25,550 nucleotides of DNA from Gammaproteobacteria bacterium (GTDB lineage: Bacteria > Pseudomonadota > Gammaproteobacteria > Competibacterales > Competibacteraceae): positions 1 to 25,550 of the forward strand of contig JAIFNF010000214.1 in the NCBI GenBank assembly GCA_020047885.1, given 5' to 3'. Both the position numbers and the translations under genes were made by a program. Below are positions 15,977 to 24,086 of the stretch, piece by piece. A model generated the notes under the pieces. The model was not told the origin of the DNA. It saw only the letters and a program-made list of their open reading frames with translations, and did no database searches. Positions within the stretch are counted from its first letter, which is position 1, and every line of letters starts with the position of its first letter.

Positions 15977-17914
15977 ATGCATCGCGGAATGGGATTGGTG
16001 GCGGGCCTGTTGGCGATCGGCATTAGCGGTGACGTCGGTGCGGCGGAATCGCTGCAACACCGCCGGGAAGCCTTCCAGATCGCCGAGCAGTCCCTGCGCA
16101 GTGGAACCTGGGTCGATGTCGCGCCGCTGCGTGATTACCCCCTCTATCCCTATTTGCGTTACCAGGAGTTATCCCGTCGATTGGCGACCGCTCCTGCTGC
16201 CGAAGTGCGCGAGTTCCTGCAAACCTGGGGCGATACGCCGCTGGCCGGTTCGTTGCGGACGGCCTGGTTACGGCAACTCGCCAGTAGCCGACGCTGGGAC
16301 GATTATCTGCGCGATGCGGTTCCGGGGCGTGAACCGACGCTGGAATGCTGGCGGCGGCAGGCGCTGCTGAATACCGGCCAGCGTGATGCCGTTGTGCAGG
16401 ATTTTGCGGCGCTCTGGTTGCGCGGCAGCTCACTCCCCAATGCCTGTGATCCCGTGATTGCTGTCTGGCAAACCCAGGGTCAACCTTCCCCGGAATTGCG
16501 CTGGCAGCGGTTCGCGCTGGCGATGACTGGCGGTGATGCGGCGCTGGCTCGCTTTCTGCGGACGGAGATGACGGCAGCCGATCAGGGGTTGGCGGATGCC
16601 TGGCTGGCAGTCGCTGAAGATCCCGCGCTGATTCTGGAGGCAGCGCGGTTCAAGGCTGATGATCCACGCACTCCAGTCATTCTGGTCGATGGGTTGCGCC
16701 GCTGGTTGCGCCGTGATGCTCTGGCGGCGGCAGCAGCGCTGGATGCGTTGAAGGCGCGTGACGCAACCCTGATTCCGGCCTTGGCCGAGGTAGAGCGGCA
16801 GTTGGCGTTATGGATCGCTAGCGACTATCACCCGACGTCCATGGCGCGGTTGCGGGCGTTGCCGGAAACCGTGGTTGATCAGGACGTGCGGGAATGGCGG
16901 GTTCGAGTCGGATTGCGGCAGAGCGATTGGGTCGGCGTCCTCAGTGACATTGAAGCCATGCCGCCGGAGGACCGCAATAGTCCGCGCTGGCAATACTGGC
17001 GGGGACGGGCGCTGGAGGCGCTGGGTCGTAGCGAAGAAGCGCGTTCGGCGTATCAGCGCGTCGCGGGCCAGCGTGATTATCACGGATTTCTCGCCGCTGA
17101 CCGGTTGGGCGTCGCTTATGCGATGACGCACACGCCCCTGGATATTCCGGCAACGGAACTGGATCGCTTGCTGGCCGGTTCGCCGGGTCTGCAACGGGCG
17201 CAGGAGTTGTATATTCTGGGCCGTCCAGCCGAGGCGGAGGTGGAATGGCGGTTGGCAACCCGGCTGTTCAATCCGGCGGCGCTGCAACAGGCGGCGCGGC
17301 TGGCTCATCGCTGGGATTGGCGCTATCAGGCAATTGTCACCGTCGCCCGTGCTGAACATTGGGATGATTTGGAACTGCGCTTTCCGCTGGCCTACCGTGA
17401 CCGGGTGCTGGCCAGCACCGGTGCGGAGTCGCCGGTCGATCCGGCCTGGGTGTATGCGGTCATTCGTCAGGAAAGCAGTTTCCGGCCCGACGCCCGTTCA
17501 CCGGTGGGGGCGCTGGGCTTGATGCAACTGATGCCCGCGACTGGTCAGCAAATCGCCCGGGATTTACGGGAGGCGGATAAGCCTAATCTGCTGCAACCGG
17601 ACATCAACATTCGCTACGGCGCTTATTATTTGCAACAGATTTTGCAGCGGTTACAGAACCATCCGGTGCTGGCGACCGCGGCCTATAACGCTGGTCCGAA
17701 TAAAGTGGCGCAATGGTTGCCCACCGGCGATCCATCGCCTGCGGATGTCTGGGCAGAAACCATTCCGTATCGGGAAACGCGGGCCTATGTGCAGCGGGTC
17801 ATGGAATACGCCGTGGTTTACCGGTTTTTGCTCGGGTTGCAGAGTGCGGAAACCACTTTGGGCGCCCGAATGAAACCGGTGTTACCGGAGTCGGCTGGTG
17901 GCGCTTCGGGTTAA
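15977..17914 (+). CDS. slt: Soluble lytic murein transglycosylase Slt70
   Basis: A 645-residue periplasmic lytic transglycosylase, the same length as the E. coli Slt precursor. It has a short signal peptide (about residues 1-23, ending GAA), then the large helical U-type ring domain (about 24-430). The C-terminal SLT catalytic domain has Glu499 in RQESSFRPDARSPVG, GALGLMQLMPATGQQIA, and TAAYNAGPNKVAQWLPT, then the ETRAYVQRVMEYAVVYRFLLG end typical of Slt70. I start at the ATG at 15977 with GGAG about nine bases upstream. A TTG at 15941 also opens the frame but overlaps the previous gene and precedes no signal. It releases 1,6-anhydromuropeptides from peptidoglycan. Its stop lies 16 bases before the converging Hsp70-like gene. 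Confidence 0.94.
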   Translation: MHRGMGLVAGLLAIGISGDVGAAESLQHRREAFQIAEQSLRSGTWVDVAPLRDYPLYPYLRYQELSRRLATAPAAEVREFLQTWGDTPLAGSLRTAWLRQLASSRRWDDYLRDAVPGREPTLECWRRQALLNTGQRDAVVQDFAALWLRGSSLPNACDPVIAVWQTQGQPSPELRWQRFALAMTGGDAALARFLRTEMTAADQGLADAWLAVAEDPALILEAARFKADDPRTPVILVDGLRRWLRRDALAAAAALDALKARDATLIPALAEVERQLALWIASDYHPTSMARLRALPETVVDQDVREWRVRVGLRQSDWVGVLSDIEAMPPEDRNSPRWQYWRGRALEALGRSEEARSAYQRVAGQRDYHGFLAADRLGVAYAMTHTPLDIPATELDRLLAGSPGLQRAQELYILGRPAEAEVEWRLATRLFNPAALQQAARLAHRWDWRYQAIVTVARAEHWDDLELRFPLAYRDRVLASTGAESPVDPAWVYAVIRQESSFRPDARSPVGALGLMQLMPATGQQIARDLREADKPNLLQPDINIRYGAYYLQQILQRLQNHPVLATAAYNAGPNKVAQWLPTGDPSPADVWAETIPYRETRAYVQRVMEYAVVYRFLLGLQSAETTLGARMKPVLPESAGGASG

Positions 17915-17930
17915 CGAGCGCTTACGCACC

Positions 17931-19721
17931 CTACGGCCCTACCAGCCGCAATCCTGGTGGCAGCGCTTCGCCCAGCACGCGCCCGGCGTCGATCTCATCC
18001 AGTTCCACCACGTCCTCAACCATTCGTAGCCACGAAGCCGGGGCTTTCGCCGCCCGCAACCGCTGGATCACCCGTTTCCGCAAGCCATCGTTAATATCCC
18101 GTTCCCGGTCACCGCTCAAGCGGGTGAGCAGTGTTGCCGCAAAAGCTGCAGGCGTCACTGCCTTCCAGTCCAGGGTTAATACCTGTTCCAGCCATTCTGT
18201 GGCAGTGGCGGTTGGAATCACATCATGGGCGCTGCCATAGGCGGGAACCCGCGTCCCCAGCCGACCCACCGCCCACCACAGTTGCGGCGATTCACCCTTG
18301 CGCGCCAGTCGCGCTAACAGTAATTCACCGAGTTCGACCTTGCGCGTTCCCGGCAACCGCTCCAGCACCCCCGCCAGTCGCGCCAGGTCCTCGATCCCAG
18401 ATGACTTTTCCTTAGCGGCTTTCCCGGTCAGGGGGCGCAACCCGGTGAGCAACTCCTCGCCTAACTGCGCCTGAGCCGTAGCATCCAGCCCGCCCGCGAC
18501 TCGCCGCCATAACGTCCACCATTCCGCCCGATTCTGCGCGTCCTGCGGGTATTGCACACCCTGCTCGTACAGGGTCCACAGTTGTTGAATCCGCCATTCA
18601 TCCAGGGGATAGCCGAAACCGGGCCGCAGGCAGTAACCAGCCAGGCTGAACCACAACCGTTCGTGATCAACCGACCGCCGCCGCCGCCGGACTCCGGTCC
18701 AGAGTACCCTGAACAGTTCACGCAGGAGTGGCGTTTCCCAGGTTTCGCGTTGGCCGAGCAAGCGCTCCAGGTCATTGCGCAGACCCTTGATCTCTTTAGG
18801 CTCGACATTGGGGACGCGGGCTCCGTAGAAGCGCTCCAGTCGGGCGATGGCGTCGGGAAAGCGCGGAGGCAGGCGACCTAAAGTGGCCGCATCGCCACCG
18901 CGCAATTGAAAAGCCAGCCGCCAACGTCCTTGAGGAACGCTCCCCTCTCCCTCCGGGAGAGGGGTCGGGGGTGAGGGCTGGATCGCCACGCAATCCACGT
19001 CCAGCGTTCCCACCTCGGTGAGTTGCGTCACCAGTTGCACCAGCGCCTCGCCCGCGGACTCGCTGTCAATGACCGTCGCGATGGGCGGCAACGGGGTCAA
19101 GGTTTCCGCATCCAGCGCGATGACCTCGCCCGGCTGATACGCAGCGTCACCCGTTGACGACAGCACATGGAACTGTACGGGCGCACCGAGTCGCAGCGAG
19201 AAAGTGCGATTCAGCCGGATTGCCTGGCCTTCTTCCGCGCCGCGTGGCAACAGGCAAACGCCTTGTTGACGATTACCGTCGCTATCGACCCGCAGGAAAT
19301 AGCTGCGCGCTGAACCCCCACCGATTTTCAAACCGTGACCGCGCCGGGCCAGTCCATACGCCACAGCTCCCCGCGCCACCGCCAGATCGGGTTCAGGATT
19401 ATCCAGTTTCCGCAACGGCTGACCGCGCCAGTCACTGAAGATGTCCAGCAACCGACCGGCCAGTGCCGCACCATGGAATACACCGCCGTTGAGCAGCACG
19501 GTATCCGGCATGGGCGGGCGGGCAGTGAACGTTTGCTCACCCAGTGCCTGACGGGCGGCGTCGGCATGACGCGCCAGAAACGCTGCCAGATGTCGGCTGA
19601 TAGCGGGATCTGCGGCATAAGGCAAGCCAAATTCCACCACCGCCCCCCGACGTCCCTGGGGTCGTTCATCGATGTTAATGCGCGGGAGAAAGCCGTCCAC
19701 CAGCAACACCCCGCGAGCCAC
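17931..19721 (-). pseudogene. Hsp70-like protein, C-terminal part after frameshift (DUF3731-type)
   Basis: The C-terminal part, about 596 codons, of a large Hsp70-like protein whose N-terminal half is in another frame just upstream. It carries the end of the Hsp70 nucleotide-binding domain, including the adenosine motif region DTVLLNGGVFHGAALAGRLL and VARGAVAYGLARRG. It then runs into the long, Trp/Arg-rich C-terminal domain found in DUF3731-type Hsp70 relatives instead of the standard substrate-binding domain. The frame opens with a GTG with no ribosome binding site, so independent expression is unlikely. An in-frame palindromic element (18942-18977) encodes PSPPTPLPEGEG. It ends 16 bases from slt. 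The frameshift is clear in the sequence; whether the break is biological or a sequencing error is not. Confidence 0.75.
18942..18977. repeat. Widespread GC-rich palindromic element inserted in coding sequence
   Basis: CCCCTCTCCC (18942-18951) and GGGAGAGGGG (18955-18964) form a perfect 10-pair hairpin with loop TCC, followed by TCGGGGGTGAGGG. I recognise this as a dispersed element common to many bacterial genomes. On the minus strand it is read in frame and adds PSPPTPLPEGEG to the Hsp70-like C-terminal domain, between VAIQ and the RWRLAFQLRG strand. Confidence 0.75.
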
Positions 19722-20679
19722 TGCCCAGCACCGTGACCGTCACCCGTTCCGGCGCATCATCAGCCAGCAGGCGCTCCTTGGCCGTCCGGCATTGCTGCAA
19801 CAATTGGGACAGTTCGCCGGCATTCAACCGCCCGCCGCCCAGTCGCGCCTCAACGATCCGCGCCAGGGTCAAATCCATGTTATCGCCACCCAGCATCAGA
19901 TGATCGCCCACGCCAATCCGGGTCAGTTGCGGGCCGAATTCTCCCCTTTCAATTTGAATCAGGGTCAAATCGGTGGTGCCGCCGCCGACATCGCAGACCA
20001 GCAGCAACCGCGCTTCGCCGAGGGCCTCCGCCAGGTCGTCCTGATGGCGATGCAGCCAGTCATAGCAAGCGGCCTGTGGTTCCTCCAGTAAGCGCGCCTG
20101 GGGCAGACCGGCCAGATGCGCCGCTTCTACGGTCAACACCCGCGCCGCTTCGTCAAACGATGCGGGAACGGTTAGAACCAGTTCCTGCCGTTCCAGCGGT
20201 TGCCGGGGAAAGTGGTGATTCCAAGCGGCGTGAAGATGAGCGAGGTAACTGGCGCTGGCGGCGACCGGCGAGATTTTAGCAACGCCTTCCGCTGCGCCCC
20301 AAGGCAGAATCGGCGCAGTGCGATCCACGCCACTGTGGGACAGCCAGCTTTTGGCGCTGGCGACCAGCCGTCCCGGCGTCCGCGAACCACGTTCCTGCGC
20401 CAGTTCGCCAAGTACGGCATCAGCAATTTCACCGGGATCAACAAAGAGCCAGGGCAATTGTCGATCTGCCGCCGCCAGTTCGCCCTCTGCCGGGTGGTAA
20501 CGCATCGATGGCAGCAGAGGTTTAGCCGCCACTGAGCCGGGCGCAACCAGTTGCTCAATGGGGAATAACCGGACCTCGCGGGTTCGATGGGACGCTTTCA
20601 AATCGGCGTAGGCGACAACCGTATGCGTCGTGCCGAGGTCAATCCCAACCAGATAGCGGGGTGTGCTGGAACGGGCGAT
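19675..20679 (-). pseudogene. Hsp70-like protein, N-terminal part (no standard start codon, frameshifted)
   Basis: The N-terminal nucleotide-binding half of a DnaK relative. The phosphate-1 motif VGIDLGTTHTVVAY is encoded at about 20608-20649 and the second phosphate motif is VCDVGGGTTDLTL. ELVLTVPASFDEAARVLTVEAA and GGDNMDLTLARI are also family sites. The reading frame begins after a TGA at 20683-20685. The next start-like codon, TTG at 20601, would delete phosphate-1. A strong GGGAGGG lies seven bases before an ATC (20679), exactly where an ATG would be expected. The frame ends around 19720 when translation shifts out of frame; the C-terminal part continues in another frame. Together the parts span 20679 to 17931. 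Either the gene is a recent pseudogene, or both defects are sequence errors. Confidence 0.75.
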
Positions 20680-20747
20680 GACTCAGCCCTCCCTGGATAG
20701 CGCGAATTTAAGGTGCCTATTTTCCATCCGGTGACCGCGCTCCTTGC

Positions 20748-21830
20748 TTACCAGGGCGGCAACAATCGCCGAAAACCGTGCGCCAGCACAATCAGCAGAA
20801 AGAGTAGATTACGCAAGGGAATCGCCGGCCAGAAATAACGCACCGGCGCGGCGGGCTGGCCGGTGATTTGAACCGTAGACAACCGGTTGGCCAGCGTTCG
20901 CAACAAGGGCAGGGAACGCGGCCAGTCCACAATCCCGGATCGCCAGGCTTCGGGAATGCCCGCTTCCCCGACTGTTGCGCCCACTAACGCCCCGGTAATC
21001 GCTCCAACGGTATCGGTATCGCCGCCACAGTCCAGTACCGCCGTCAGCGCCTGTTGATAGTCGTCCCCATGCCGGAACCAGGCATAGGCCGCAATGGGAA
21101 CGGTGTGATAGATATAGCCGGTGACGCCCTTCGCCAGCCCCAGCCGCTCCGCCAGTTCTCCAACCGTGGCGTCATCCCGAGCCGCCTGTTCGATAGCGTC
21201 GACCAACATCTGCCAATCCCGATCATCGGAGCCGCAAGCGCGGAGCCGGGCCAGAAATGGTTCCAGCGGCGGGCGTCCGGTCAAGGCATCCTGGACAATC
21301 CAGGCCGCCAGTTCGGCAATCGCGGTCGCACCGGTGAGCGCCTTGGGATCGGTATGGGTGATGCGGGTCGAGGCGGCAACGTATGCAGCCCGGCGTTGTG
21401 GATCGTTGGCGAAAAAGGCACCGATGACCGCCACGCGCATAGCGGGACCGTTGCCGGCGGAATACACCCCGCTGTATGTCGGCGGGAAGCCCAGCCACAG
21501 TTTCCCAATTGCCCGCAAGGTGGCAAAGCCGATGCCGGCAGGCAGCGACAGCAGCCAGCCGCGCAAACTCCAGCCCAGACGGCGGGCGAAGCGTTCGGGG
21601 GAATCGGGATGGCGCAGCAGACCCTGGGCGACGAAGACGGTGTGTTCGGTGTCATCGCTGATCATGCCGCGCCCGAAAACCAGCCGATGTCGCCAACCGT
21701 TTGGAAACAGGCGTCGAACGCGGCGGCGGGACAAGCCCTCGGCAGGCAGACCCAGGGCATCGCCGACCGCGACGCCGACCAGAAGACCGTGGAGACGGGA
21801 AGTTAAAGGGGGTTCTAGGTGATTTCTCAT
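20748..21830 (-). CDS. ADP-ribosylglycohydrolase family protein
   Basis: A 360-residue member of the ADP-ribosyl-glycohydrolase (DraG/ARH) fold. These enzymes remove ADP-ribose from proteins or small molecules using two Mg ions. Seen motifs are GLLVGVAVGDALGLPAEG (about residues 15-32), SDDTEHT (58-64), and the C-terminal metal site CGGDTDTVGAITGALVGA (268-285). The usual metal-binding Asp and Thr positions are therefore present. An additional hydrophobic segment at about 335-350 may anchor it to the membrane. The ATG at 21830 is preferred over a TTG at 21851; neither has a good Shine-Dalgarno. The Hsp70-like gene follows about 70 bases downstream on the same strand, suggesting co-transcription. 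The substrate is unknown. Confidence 0.87.
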   Translation of the reverse strand: MRNHLEPPLTSRLHGLLVGVAVGDALGLPAEGLSRRRVRRLFPNGWRHRLVFGRGMISDDTEHTVFVAQGLLRHPDSPERFARRLGWSLRGWLLSLPAGIGFATLRAIGKLWLGFPPTYSGVYSAGNGPAMRVAVIGAFFANDPQRRAAYVAASTRITHTDPKALTGATAIAELAAWIVQDALTGRPPLEPFLARLRACGSDDRDWQMLVDAIEQAARDDATVGELAERLGLAKGVTGYIYHTVPIAAYAWFRHGDDYQQALTAVLDCGGDTDTVGAITGALVGATVGEAGIPEAWRSGIVDWPRSLPLLRTLANRLSTVQITGQPAAPVRYFWPAIPLRNLLFLLIVLAHGFRRLLPPW

Positions 21831-21867
21831 AAAAAACCATACCGAGTTCAATCATATTCCAGAAATT

Positions 21868-21939
21868 AGCCACGGATAAACACGGATAAACACGGATAAT
21901 TCTTTGTTTTTCTGTGTCATTCTGTGTCATTCCGTGGCT
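21868..21939. repeat. Inverted repeat built of 10-base tandem units
   Basis: The left arm has AGCCACGGA followed by two more CACGGATAA-type 10-base units (through 21899). The right arm has two TTCTGTGTCA-like units and ends TCCGTGGCT (21931-21939). The outer nine bases pair perfectly and the whole arms, about 29 bases each, pair imperfectly with the same 10-base period. I recognise CACGGATAAA arrays as dispersed elements in many bacteria. It lies between msrA and the ADP-ribosylglycohydrolase gene. Confidence 0.8.
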
Positions 21940-21992
21940 GGAATTATCACTATTAATTTGAGTGCCATTTTTTTAGAGCTGGCGTACCGGGT

Positions 21993-22628
21993 TTATTGCT
22001 GGCAGCGGACGCCGGTTCCCCCTAGGCCGCAATACCCGCCCGGATTTTTGGCCAGATATTGCTGATGATAGTCCTCCGCATAGTAGAAGGGCGGAGCGTC
22101 AGCAATTTCTGTAGTGATTAGGCTGTGACCCGCACGGGTTAAAGCGTCCTGATACGCGTCGCGACTGGCGAGAGCGGCGGCGTGCTGGAGGTCGTTAGCG
22201 GTGTAAATAGCGGATCGGTATTGCGTGCCGACATCATTGCCCTGCCGCATCCCCTGGGTCGGGTCATGGGCTTCCCAGAAGACCTGGAGCAGTTGTTCAT
22301 ACTCCATGATGGCTGGATCAAAGATGACCAGTACGGCTTCAGTGTGGCCGGTCTGGCCGCTACAGACTTCTTCATAGGTCGGATGGGGTGTAAAGCCGCC
22401 GGCATAGCCGACCGCCGTGCTATAGACGCCGGGTTGCGTCCAGAATTTCCGTTCCGCACCCCAGAAACAGCCCAGTCCGAACAGCGCCGATTCCAGACCG
22501 GCGGGAATCGGCGGTTGCAGAGGATGATCGTTGACGTAATGGCGGACGGATACGGGCATCGGGGTTGTCCGACCGGGCAAAGCGGTTTCGGGACGCGGCA
22601 TCTGGATTTTGCGTGGTAGCCACAGCAT
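21993..22628 (-). CDS. msrA: Peptide methionine sulfoxide reductase MsrA
   Basis: A 211-residue enzyme that repairs oxidised methionine (S-sulfoxide) with thioredoxin, matching the E. coli length of 212. The catalytic Cys54 is in [44 protein letters not shown] is the core, split here only by reading. The family's [17 protein letters not shown] follows. The resolving cysteines are probably Cys200 (GGYCGLGG) and Cys209 (VRCQQ). There is no signal peptide, so it is cytoplasmic. AAGGAG six bases before the ATG fixes the start. It diverges from the LprI-like gene across 127 bases. Confidence 0.95.
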   Translation of the reverse strand: MLWLPRKIQMPRPETALPGRTTPMPVSVRHYVNDHPLQPPIPAGLESALFGLGCFWGAERKFWTQPGVYSTAVGYAGGFTPHPTYEEVCSGQTGHTEAVLVIFDPAIMEYEQLLQVFWEAHDPTQGMRQGNDVGTQYRSAIYTANDLQHAAALASRDAYQDALTRAGHSLITTEIADAPPFYYAEDYHQQYLAKNPGGYCGLGGTGVRCQQ

Positions 22629-22716
22629 AAGTTGCTCCTTGGGGGGATGAACGCTGATTCGACTGGCATCTCGGTGAACGGTTCAGCGAACCATGAGGTA
22701 CGCAGCGAGCGGGCAA

Positions 22717-22725
22717 TGCTATGAT
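22717..22725 (+). promoter_or_regulatory. Candidate extended -10 promoter for the LprI-like gene
   Basis: TGC followed by TATGAT (22717-22725) resembles an extended -10 element, 31 bases before the GTG start. No clear -35 box is seen, which is common for extended -10 promoters. A short perfect hairpin GGTTC/GAACC (22680-22692) lies just upstream. Confidence 0.4.
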
Positions 22726-22755
22726 TGAATCACCCAACAATCAGGAGAACTCAAC

Positions 22756-23070
22756 GTGTCCAGATGGCTGTCTCTCACCTTGCTTTGCGTCGGCCTGTCA
22801 CCCATGGCCGTACCCGCCGCCAGTTACGATTGCACCCGAGCCACGACTCCCGCAGAAATTGCCGTGTGCGACAATCCCGGTCTCAATCAACTCGATGAGG
22901 AACTGGCGGTTTTGTACCGCTCGCTGCTGAACTCATTGCCTGTCCGGCAGGCTGACCGGATGCAGCAGGATCAACGCTCCTGGTTGAAAGCGCGTAACAG
23001 TTGCGGTGCGGAGGTGCGCTGCCTGAAAGCGCGTTATCAGGAACGTATTGCGCGGTTGAATGAGTATTGA
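22756..23070 (+). CDS. LprI-like secreted protein (DUF1311)
   Basis: A 104-residue exported protein with signal peptide about residues 1-22 (ending PAA). The mature part holds four cysteines (26, 38, 83 and 89) that likely form two disulfides. The LprI/DUF1311 signature is seen as YDCTRATTPAEIAVCDNPGLNQLDEELAVLY and QRSWLKARNSCG...CLKARYQERIARL. Members of this family in mycobacteria inhibit lysozyme, but many are of unknown function. Given three lytic transglycosylases in the window, a lysozyme or transglycosylase link is tempting but unproven. The GTG start at 22756 has AGGAG at eight bases. Confidence 0.85.
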   Translation: MSRWLSLTLLCVGLSPMAVPAASYDCTRATTPAEIAVCDNPGLNQLDEELAVLYRSLLNSLPVRQADRMQQDQRSWLKARNSCGAEVRCLKARYQERIARLNEY

Positions 23071-23075
23071 ACAGG

Positions 23076-24086
23076 TCATTCCCACCGAAACAGCCAAGCG
23101 CCGATCGCCATGAACCCCAGGCTCATGGCGGTCAGCGTCAGTAGATGCCCGGAGACATCGCTCAGTCCCGCGCCATCGAGCATAATCGCCCGCGCCGCGC
23201 TGATAATGTGCGTCAGCGGTGCCAGTTGCGCACACTGTTGCAGGAACGGATGCACGCCTTCCAGGGAAAACCAGACGCCGGATAGAAAGGTCATCGGCCA
23301 ACTGAGGAAGTTCAGTAATCCCGCCGCCAGTTCCTCACTGGTAGTCCGCGCTGCCACGATCAGGCCTAGGCTGATCAGGCTGATCGCTCCTACCATGCAC
23401 ACCAGAAACAAATCAACGTATGAGCCGTGCATGGGAAAGCCGATAAACTGGTTCGTCCCGACAAATACGGCTACGGTCGTCGTCAGGGTCAGCCAGAGTC
23501 GGGACGTAACCTGAGCCAGCAGAAATTCCAGCGGCGTCAGTGGTGTCGCTTTCAAACGCTTGAGCATCCCGTTCTTGCGGTAGCGCACGATCACATAACC
23601 GACGCCAAACAGGCAACTGAACATCATGTTCATGGCCAGAATCCCCGGCATCACCCAGTCCACATGGCGAATAGCGCGACCGGTGACGGTTTGCTTGTTG
23701 AACGGCGAATCGGCCACATTGGCACCGCGTAACAACCGCTCCAACACATAGCCCGTGGGCGCTTCGTCGTTAATCCAGTACCGCTGCCCAACCGGGTCAA
23801 TCAGCATATCCAGTTGATGACGCTCGACCTTGGTCAAGGCGGTAGCCGGATCAGCGACTGGAATGAACTGGATATAGCGGGTTGCAAAAAACGCGCTACC
23901 AGACTGGGCGCTGGCGTCGCCGATGACGCCCACTTTATAAAGGTTTGGATCCGACCCGGAAAACGCGAAGGCAAATCCGACAATCAGGGATAACGGAAAT
24001 AGCAGGTTCCAGGTCAGGGTTGAGCGGTCGCGCAGAAACTCGCGATTACGGCAGATGAAGACCGCCCAGAACCGTCGCCCATTCAC
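23076..24086 (-). CDS. ABC-2 type exporter permease
   Basis: A 336-residue integral inner-membrane permease of the ABC-2 (DrrB/NatB/YhhJ) type. One hydrophobic helix near the N-terminus (about 27-44) is followed by an extracytoplasmic loop of about 90 residues. About five further helices follow (about 146-166, 190-212, 225-247, 258-275 and 312-332), with the family's RYRKNGMLKRLKATPLTPLEFLLAQ cytoplasmic loop. It uses a GTG start overlapping the ATPase stop by four bases (GTGA), so it is translationally coupled. Its stop lies five bases from the converging LprI-like gene. Two-gene ATPase/permease systems of this kind export drugs, lipids or sodium. The substrate cannot be told from sequence. 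Confidence 0.9.
   Translation of the reverse strand: MNGRRFWAVFICRNREFLRDRSTLTWNLLFPLSLIVGFAFAFSGSDPNLYKVGVIGDASAQSGSAFFATRYIQFIPVADPATALTKVERHQLDMLIDPVGQRYWINDEAPTGYVLERLLRGANVADSPFNKQTVTGRAIRHVDWVMPGILAMNMMFSCLFGVGYVIVRYRKNGMLKRLKATPLTPLEFLLAQVTSRLWLTLTTTVAVFVGTNQFIGFPMHGSYVDLFLVCMVGAISLISLGLIVAARTTSEELAAGLLNFLSWPMTFLSGVWFSLEGVHPFLQQCAQLAPLTHIISAARAIMLDGAGLSDVSGHLLTLTAMSLGFMAIGAWLFRWE

Noticed and set aside
21054..21806. Plus-strand open frame of 250 codons
   Set aside because: Shadow of the ADP-ribosylglycohydrolase gene, which has intact metal-binding motifs.
21652..21930. Minus-strand open frame of 92 codons over the tandem 10-base repeat
   Set aside because: Its first half is translated repeat, and it overlaps the start of the ADP-ribosylglycohydrolase gene in another frame.
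21868..21939. CRISPR-like array (repeated CACGGATAAA units)
   Set aside because: Units are only 10 bases, directly adjacent, with no spacers and no cas genes nearby.
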